From NCBI GenBank assembly GCA_900548385.1, contig URKJ01000007.1, forward strand, positions 62,001 to 126,000: a stretch of 64,000 bases of DNA, read 5' to 3'. The notes beneath the pieces are model-generated. The model saw only the letters and a program-made list of their open reading frames with translations. It searched no databases and was not told the DNA's origin. Positions within the stretch are counted from its first letter, which is position 1. Every line of letters begins with the position of its first letter. This document shows positions 59,118-64,000 of the stretch, piece by piece. Origin of the DNA: an uncultured bacterium (GTDB taxonomy: Bacteria; Verrucomicrobiota; Lentisphaeria; Victivallales; UBA1829). The translations under genes were made by a program, and so were the position numbers.

Positions 59118-59531
59118 TCAGTACATCAGACTGCCGGTGACTTGGAATCGGAAGGAAACTCCTTTGAGTTTGACGCCCATTCCCATCACCTGTTTTTCGA
59201 AGCGGATTCCGCTGATCCGGGCGGAACCGGAGAGCGCCAGGTCTTCCAGAGAAACATGGTCGGGATTGTTCAGAAAACTGCGGTGGTTTCCGTCTCCGGT
59301 GGTCTCGGTCCAGGAATAACCGTTGATGTGTTCGGTTTTTATCTGTTCCTCCTTTTCGCCGAACGGACTGCTGGTGGCGATGTCGATCCGGATTTCCGTG
59401 ACGGCGACGTTCAGTTTCAGGAGCAGGGGGCGGTGATCCAGTTCACCGGCGAACAACGCGATGTACTGGTTGATCCTGCGGTCGATTTCCGATTTCAGGA
59501 GCGGTTTGACAAGCATGGGAAGCATGGACAT
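59118..59531 (-). CDS. Conserved-looking small protein, unknown function
   Basis: 137 aa. Starts SMLPMLVKPLLKSEIDRRINQYI, an amphipathic helix, then beta-rich (ELDHRPLLLKLNVAVTEIRIDIA; VSLEDLALSGSARISGIRF). No signal peptide. Not recognised. The ATG at 59531 has AAAGGA 10 bases upstream and lies 16 bases after comM. Confidence 0.7.
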   Translation of the reverse strand: MSMLPMLVKPLLKSEIDRRINQYIALFAGELDHRPLLLKLNVAVTEIRIDIATSSPFGEKEEQIKTEHINGYSWTETTGDGNHRSFLNNPDHVSLEDLALSGSARISGIRFEKQVMGMGVKLKGVSFRFQVTGSLMY

Positions 59532-59547
59532 GGCGGGAATTCCTTTC

Positions 59548-61089
59548 TCAGAGTCTGCGGTCGAGCGAACGGTAGTTGATCGCTTCGTAAATATGATCGG
59601 AGGAGATCTGTTCCGATCCGTCCAGATCGGCAACGGTGCGGGCGACGCGCAGAATGCGGTCGTAAGCGCGTGCGCTGAGTCCGAACTCGGTAATCGTGTG
59701 ACGGAGCTGGTTTTTCGCCTCCTGAGTGATCGAACAGAATTTATGGATGTCGGACGGTTCCATCCGGGCGTTGCAGCGGACCCGCGGATTGCCGGCGAAA
59801 CGGCGGTTCTGGAGTTCGCGCGCTTTGATCACGCGTGCCCGGATTCGGGCGCTCGTTTCTCCATCCGGGGCATTGATGAGTTCATTCTCCGTGAGCGATG
59901 AGACTTCCACATGCAGGTCGATGCGGTCCATCAGCGGACCGGAGATTTTGGCGCGGTAATCCTGAATTCGTTTCTGTCCGCAGCGGCAGACGCGGAGACG
60001 ATCGCCGTAATGCCCGCACGGGCAGGGATTCATCGCCGCAAGCAGAATGAATTCACAGGGAAAATCGAAACTGCCGGAGGCGCGGCTGACGGTTACTGTG
60101 CCCGATTCGATCGGCTGACGGAGCGTTTCCAGTACGCTGCGTTTGAATTCCGGCAGTTCGTCCAGAAACAGCACGCCGTTGTGTGCAAGGCTGATTTCTC
60201 CCGGTTGCGGATTCGTGCCGCCGCCGAGGAGTCCGGCGTCGCTGACCGTGTGGTGCGGTGAGCGGAACGGACGGCGGCGGAGAAGCGGATGTCTGGAATC
60301 CAGCAGGCCGAGTACGCTGTAAATCCGGCTGGTGTCGAGAGTTTCCGCTTCGGTCATTGGCGGAAGTATGCCGGGAAGACGTTTCGCAAGCATGGATTTC
60401 CCGGTTCCCGGCGGACCGATGAACAGGACGTTGTGTCCGCCTGCCGCCGCGATTTCCAAGGCGCGTTTGGCAAGGAACTGTCCTTTGACGTCGGCAAAAT
60501 CCGGGATCTGCGTCCAGTCCGGTTCGGCAAAAGCATTGGCCGAATCCGCTTGAAGCGGCATCAGTTCCCCTTGAACTGCCGCTACGGCTTCCTGAAGACA
60601 GGTGACTGCGAAGACGCGGACCGTATCGGCGGCGACAGCCGCTTCCGGCGAATTTCCCGCGGGGACGATCAGCGTTTTGATTTCCGGAGCGAGTTTCCGC
60701 GCGAGGAGCGCGACAGGCAGAGCGCCTTTTACAGCGCGGACGGAACCGTCCAAAGCGAGTTCTCCGAGAATCATTGCCGAGGACAGCGCATCGCGCGGAA
60801 TGGTTCCGTTGGCGGCGATCAGCGAAAGCGCGATCGGTAGGTCGAACGCCGCGCCTTCCTTTTTCATGTCGGCGGGAGCGAGATTGACAAGCGTGTGCCC
60901 CTGCGGATGACCGTAACCGCAGGCGAACAATGCCGATTTGATACGGTCACGGCTCTCCTTGATTGCGGCATCCGGCAGCCCGACAATGGCGACGAACGAT
61001 TCCTCGCCGCGTCCGGTTGCATTCAGTTCGACTTCCACAGCGACCGCTTCGACGCCGGCGAGAGCGCCGGAAAAAGTCCTTGTGAGCAT
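59548..61089 (-). CDS. comM: ComM/YifB-family Mg-chelatase-like AAA+ ATPase
   Basis: 513 aa. N-terminal Lon-like ChlI domain (TRTFSGALAGVEAVAVEVE, IVGLPDAAIKESRDRI), AAA+ Walker A GPPGTGKSMLAKRLPGI, Walker B LFLDELPEF, C-terminal YifB domain with NPCPCGHYGD and CRC zinc motifs. ComM acts as a hexameric helicase for branch migration in natural transformation. The ATG at 61089 has AAGGA upstream; an in-frame TTG at 61098 is less likely. Confidence 0.97.
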   Translation of the reverse strand: MLTRTFSGALAGVEAVAVEVELNATGRGEESFVAIVGLPDAAIKESRDRIKSALFACGYGHPQGHTLVNLAPADMKKEGAAFDLPIALSLIAANGTIPRDALSSAMILGELALDGSVRAVKGALPVALLARKLAPEIKTLIVPAGNSPEAAVAADTVRVFAVTCLQEAVAAVQGELMPLQADSANAFAEPDWTQIPDFADVKGQFLAKRALEIAAAGGHNVLFIGPPGTGKSMLAKRLPGILPPMTEAETLDTSRIYSVLGLLDSRHPLLRRRPFRSPHHTVSDAGLLGGGTNPQPGEISLAHNGVLFLDELPEFKRSVLETLRQPIESGTVTVSRASGSFDFPCEFILLAAMNPCPCGHYGDRLRVCRCGQKRIQDYRAKISGPLMDRIDLHVEVSSLTENELINAPDGETSARIRARVIKARELQNRRFAGNPRVRCNARMEPSDIHKFCSITQEAKNQLRHTITEFGLSARAYDRILRVARTVADLDGSEQISSDHIYEAINYRSLDRRL

Positions 61090-61171
61090 CCGTTGCAAAT
61101 CCTTATTTTAAAACTGTTCCGTATGATTCAGTAAAGAGTACACGGGGAGAACGGATTTTACAAATCGTGAA

Positions 61172-61199
61172 ACGGAAAAAAACGGTTTTTTTGTTCCGG
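61172..61199. terminator. A/T-rich hairpin between AraC-type and comM genes
   Basis: Arms of GGAAAAAAAC and GTTTTTTTGTTCC type around GG; probably ends the AraC-type transcript (minus). Confidence 0.4.
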
Positions 61200-61211
61200 A
61201 ATTACGCCGGA

Positions 61212-62339
61212 TCATCTCCGGGAAGTCCGGTAGAGACCGGGAAGAACGCCGTATTCCCGCTTGAACGCCAGCGAGAGCGCCATGGCGGAACCGTAACCGG
61301 TGCGGTTCGCGATTTCCGTGAGGGAGAGATCGGTGGTGTCCAGCAGATGACGGATCTGATTGTAGCGGATCTCCTGAAGAAAACGGCGGGGGGTTTTGCC
61401 GAACTGCTGCTGGAACAGACGCGCAAGAAATACCCGCGAGATTCCGGCGACTCTTGCCGCATCTTCGACTCCGACCAGATTCATGTAATTCTGGAGGTAG
61501 AAGCTGACCGCTTTTGCCAGGCGGATGTCCGACACCGCAAGGGTATCCGTGCTTCTGCGTTCCACGATACTGGACGGTGTGACGTAAACCGGAGTTTCCG
61601 GCAGGTGTTCTCCATTCATCATCCGTTTCAGGAGCTCGGCGAGGCGGTAAGCCAGCTCCTGATATTCCCCGCCGATATAGGAGGTCGGGATAATCGCGTT
61701 TTCCGTTGCGCTCCAGTCGTCCGTGTTGTTGAGGACGGCGGCTTCTTCGGGAATCCGTATTTTCAGATCGAACAGAACGCGATAGGCGACGGAGAGAGCG
61801 GGGCTCATGGAAAGGACCAGAGCAAACGGTTTCGGCTGACGGCGGAAGAAGCTGCGCAGAACGCGCATTTTCCGTTCATAATGGTTCGCTTCGGGATCGT
61901 CCGGCGGATTCCAGATGCAGAGTTCAAAAGAAAAATTCCGTTTTTCGACTTCCCGGCGTAGAGCTTCCAGAATGTCGCGCGGTTTTCCGTCAATATCCTC
62001 ATGGTAGATTTTGGGGGCGATGGAGACAAAGCGGGTGAATCCCTTGTCTGCGAAATAATCCACGATCATGGAGGCGATCAGGCTGGTGTCGGGACGGACC
62101 GTGCGGATATTGTTGCGCGGCGGGAGAAGACGGGAGACGGTCGGGATGGCGGCAAAGTTCCGGATCCTGCGGAAATCTTCCGGTTCCAGATAATCGGAGA
62201 TGATCCCGTCGCCCGACCATTGTTCCGGGACTTCGCGGCCGCACCGTTCGATCTGCCACCCGTTTTTTCTGCCGAATTCGTAGAGGTGTTTCAGCAGATA
62301 TTCATTCGGCTCCATCAATGCGCAGAGAATATGTTTCAT
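61212..62339 (-). CDS. XylR-like transcriptional regulator (sugar-binding domain + AraC HTH)
   Basis: 375 aa. Residues 1-265 resemble a LacI-type periplasmic-binding-protein fold (GDGIISDYLE, DYFADKGFTRFVSIAP, FALVLSMSPALSVAYRVL). Residues ~275-375 are the double HTH of AraC (VEDAARVAGISRVFLARLFQ, LSLTEIANRTGYGSAMALSLAFKREYG). This is the XylR architecture, an activator responding to a sugar. It lies on the same strand as, and downstream of, the GH gene at 62768, with an IS remnant between them. Confidence 0.93.
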   Translation of the reverse strand: MKHILCALMEPNEYLLKHLYEFGRKNGWQIERCGREVPEQWSGDGIISDYLEPEDFRRIRNFAAIPTVSRLLPPRNNIRTVRPDTSLIASMIVDYFADKGFTRFVSIAPKIYHEDIDGKPRDILEALRREVEKRNFSFELCIWNPPDDPEANHYERKMRVLRSFFRRQPKPFALVLSMSPALSVAYRVLFDLKIRIPEEAAVLNNTDDWSATENAIIPTSYIGGEYQELAYRLAELLKRMMNGEHLPETPVYVTPSSIVERRSTDTLAVSDIRLAKAVSFYLQNYMNLVGVEDAARVAGISRVFLARLFQQQFGKTPRRFLQEIRYNQIRHLLDTTDLSLTEIANRTGYGSAMALSLAFKREYGVLPGLYRTSRR

Positions 62340-62410
62340 TTTTGCACCCCGTTTTCAAAAAATATATGAATGCTTCTGCAATATATTGACTTTATTCTCG
62401 CAACAAGACG

Positions 62411-62441
62411 AAAGAGCCGGTTTCAGAAAGACAGGCTCTTT
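62411..62441. terminator. Hairpin between the IS remnant and the XylR-like gene
   Basis: 8-bp stem (62411-62418 with 62434-62441), T-rich on the plus side. It could separate the GH transcript from the regulator. Confidence 0.45.
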
Positions 62442-62526
62442 TCTTATATTGCTTCAGCATAAAAAACACTGGCTGCACTGGTGAGCAGCCGAATAGCAGC
62501 TTTAAGAGCAAAAATGAAACTCCATG

Positions 62527-62735
62527 CTATGGTATAGAGGTTCGCCAACCGCTTCACCATAGACAGGAGTTTCAAGATGTCTGTTGGCAATTTATCACAC
62601 ACAAGCTGGAAATGCAAGTATTATATTGTATTTGCCCCGAAATACAGACGGCAAGCCGTTTACAATCAAAGTCGGGCTGCCGGTACAATCGCCTTGAAGG
62701 CGCGGTGCATACCACCGGCTGAGCCGGTGGCTTTG
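62527..62735 (+). mobile_element. Internally deleted IS200/IS605-type element (MITE-like)
   Basis: A left-end-type imperfect palindrome (CTATGGT at 62527-62533 with ACCATAG at 62556-62562, inner GGTT/AACC) precedes a truncated tnpA. A second hairpin (CCACCGGC/GCCGGTGG around TGA, ~62712-62730) resembles the right-end palindrome. Transposase core (HUH and Tyr) is missing, so it could move only with a helper. Exact ends are not known. Confidence 0.6.
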
Positions 62736-62741
62736 TTATGA
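62577..62741 (+). pseudogene. tnpA: IS200/IS605 transposase TnpA, N-terminal fragment
   Basis: 54-residue frame. The first 31 residues read NLSHTSWKCKYYIVFAPKYRR then QAVYNQ, the typical start of IS200 TnpA. After that the family sequence is lost and the frame ends in the right-end hairpin. The HUH motif and catalytic Tyr are absent. Confidence 0.75.
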
Positions 62742-62767
62742 TGTCTTTCAAATCCGGGTTGACCCGT

Positions 62768-63895
62768 TCAACCGTTGAACGTTCCTGGCAAATCTCCGGT
62801 TTGCGGTTGAAACCCGTTTTCTTCATCGGACCGGGATGAGTAGCGGCGGATAACCTCGATCTCTTTCGGATCGTAAGGGCGAAGGCTGGGGCGGAACAGA
62901 TCGTGCTGCCATTTGGTCAGATCAAGATCTGTTTCTCCCGCTTCATATCTGCGCCAGATGCTTTGCCAGGGTTCATAAGTCTGTGAGAGTCCGGCAACGA
63001 GCCCCCAGTTCCAGCAGCCGATCCGTTCCAGATAGAACAGGGGGAAGAGAAGCCCGACTGTATTGGACTGCGGACGGTGCAGCCATTCCGTGTTCAGCAG
63101 CGGGCGTTTCAGCTGCCGGAGAGCGGCGATAAGCTGTATATTGAGTTCATAATTTCCGTAGCAATGATAACTGATGATATCGGAAAGTTCCAGCGCCAGT
63201 TTTTCTGCCGGACTTGCGGTCTGAGGAGTGCGCCAGAGTCCGGTCGTAAGCGGTTGTTCCGGTTTGCACTGCCGCGCCGTTTCAAAAATACGGCGTACAT
63301 GCGGAACGGAGATCTCGCCCCGTCCGCTGTTGCCCGGTTCGTTGAACAGATCCCAGATGCAGATTCTCGGATCCGATGCATAACGGGAGACTATTTCCCG
63401 GACCATTGCAAAGAATCCTTCCGCCGTATCCGGATCGTCCAGAATGCTGTAACCGACTGTGCCCGGATTGCTGCCGTGCGGCGAATTTTTTCTTCCGCCG
63501 TGATAGCCGAGGTCGAACTCCTGGGGGCCGAGATGCGGTGCCCGGTACTGGTCGTTTTTCGGGACGGTGCAGTCGTTTCCGAAACAGACCATCACCGAGA
63601 TGCCGTGTTTGGAGGCGGTTGCCAGAAACCGTTCAAAGCGTCCGGGAAAGGAGTCGTGCTCCTGCTCGAACACGGGATATTCAAGGATGACCCGGATGGA
63701 GTTATAGCCGATGGAAGCCGCGAGAGCGAGTTCCCGGTCGATGGTTTCCAGATGCGTTTCAAAGTCCAGTGCCTGCCACATGGCGATCCGGTTGCAGCAG
63801 TCGGAGGGCAGATAGTTGCAGCCACGGAACCATGGTCTGCCGTTGTACCATTTCCATGCCCGTTCCGGACTCCAGCGTGTTGACGTATTGCTCAT
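62768..63895 (-). CDS. Cytoplasmic GH-A-like glycoside hydrolase
   Basis: 375 aa, no signal peptide. TIM-barrel of cellulase/GH2-catalytic type: FRGCNYLPSDCCNRI, GYNSIRVILEYPVFEQ, WDLFNEPGN with candidate acid/base Glu186, LLNTEWLHRP with candidate nucleophile Glu270. GAAAGGA precedes the ATG. Without export signal it would act on imported oligosaccharides. The last ~20 residues lie next to the IS remnant, so the C-terminus may have been altered by the insertion. It probably belongs to the regulon of the XylR-like protein downstream. Confidence 0.85.
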   Translation of the reverse strand: MSNTSTRWSPERAWKWYNGRPWFRGCNYLPSDCCNRIAMWQALDFETHLETIDRELALAASIGYNSIRVILEYPVFEQEHDSFPGRFERFLATASKHGISVMVCFGNDCTVPKNDQYRAPHLGPQEFDLGYHGGRKNSPHGSNPGTVGYSILDDPDTAEGFFAMVREIVSRYASDPRICIWDLFNEPGNSGRGEISVPHVRRIFETARQCKPEQPLTTGLWRTPQTASPAEKLALELSDIISYHCYGNYELNIQLIAALRQLKRPLLNTEWLHRPQSNTVGLLFPLFYLERIGCWNWGLVAGLSQTYEPWQSIWRRYEAGETDLDLTKWQHDLFRPSLRPYDPKEIEVIRRYSSRSDEENGFQPQTGDLPGTFNG

Positions 63896-64000
63896 TTTGT
63901 TTCCTTTCCGGTTGATGATTGAAGATCTGCGGCAATCAATTTTTATATACTTGTTGTTAGAAACAGGGAATGACGAAATCAGTAGAGATGTTTCCATTTG

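Noticed and set aside
1..64000. tRNA, rRNA, CRISPR arrays and prophage
   Set aside because: None seen on reading the intergenic regions; no repeated spacer pattern and no T-loop-like sequences in acceptor context.

Overview
The window looks like chromosomal DNA from a Gram-negative, polysaccharide-degrading bacterium of the Lentisphaerota (Victivallales-like). The evidence is three short type IV pseudopilin-like proteins, each followed directly by a large secreted glycoside hydrolase, together with LacI, XylR/AraC and sigma-54 regulators, lipoproteins, a pirin and an LPS-type sugar operon. This placement is inferred from gene content; no rRNA or tRNA gene was seen.

Layout. 1-2.7 kb (minus): a pseudopilin followed by a GH-A-like glycoside hydrolase that runs off the left edge. 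3.0-6.0 kb: glgC, an HD phosphohydrolase and an envelope coiled-coil protein. 6.1-13.3 kb: a ribosomal protein cluster, rplV-rpsC-rplP-rpmC-rpsQ-rplN-rplX-rplE-rpsN-rpsH-rplF-rplR-rpsE-rplO, then secY. It starts in the middle of the usual S10 operon and lacks rpmD. 13.4-15.4 kb (minus): a small Cys4 protein, a Fur-family repressor with a PTPS/QueD-like enzyme, and a broken DUF5131 gene. 15.4-19.8 kb (minus): sensor kinase, NtrC-type regulator and a GH20-like enzyme. 19.9-25.2 kb (plus): TadE-like protein, heptose-1-phosphate nucleotidyltransferase, Mrp ATPase and a complete ribose-type sugar ABC transporter.

25.4-33.6 kb (plus) is one tightly overlapping eight-gene operon: a GDP-fucose/colitose-synthase-like SDR, a GHMP kinase, a ColD-like enzyme with His in place of the PLP lysine, a second SDR, a split transketolase, a B12-binding radical SAM enzyme and a GT-D-like glycosyltransferase. 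I read it as a pathway for an unusual, possibly carbon-branched, deoxy-sugar of the cell surface.

33.7-40.1 kb (plus): McsA and McsB (protein arginine phosphorylation), a membrane sensor kinase, a secreted 5'-nucleotidase-like enzyme and two envelope proteins. 40.1-45.9 kb (minus): a LacI repressor with a perfect-consensus promoter, followed by pseudopilin, DUF6259-like hydrolase and CBM9-like protein; a CE7 acetyl esterase diverges from it. 47.6-49.3 kb (minus): isochorismatase-like hydrolase and pirin. 49.7-53.2 kb: PutP-type symporter, NifA-like activator and TRL-like lipoprotein. 53.2-57.9 kb: a small HTH protein and the third pseudopilin/hydrolase pair, whose hydrolase is a paralogue of the one at the left edge. 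58-61.1 kb (minus): secreted alpha/beta hydrolase, a small protein and ComM. 61.2-63.9 kb (minus): XylR-like AraC regulator, an IS200/IS605 remnant and a cytoplasmic GH-A-like hydrolase.

The most notable systems are the repeated pseudopilin + hydrolase module (three of three pseudopilins are paired) and the sugar operon at 25.4-33.6 kb.
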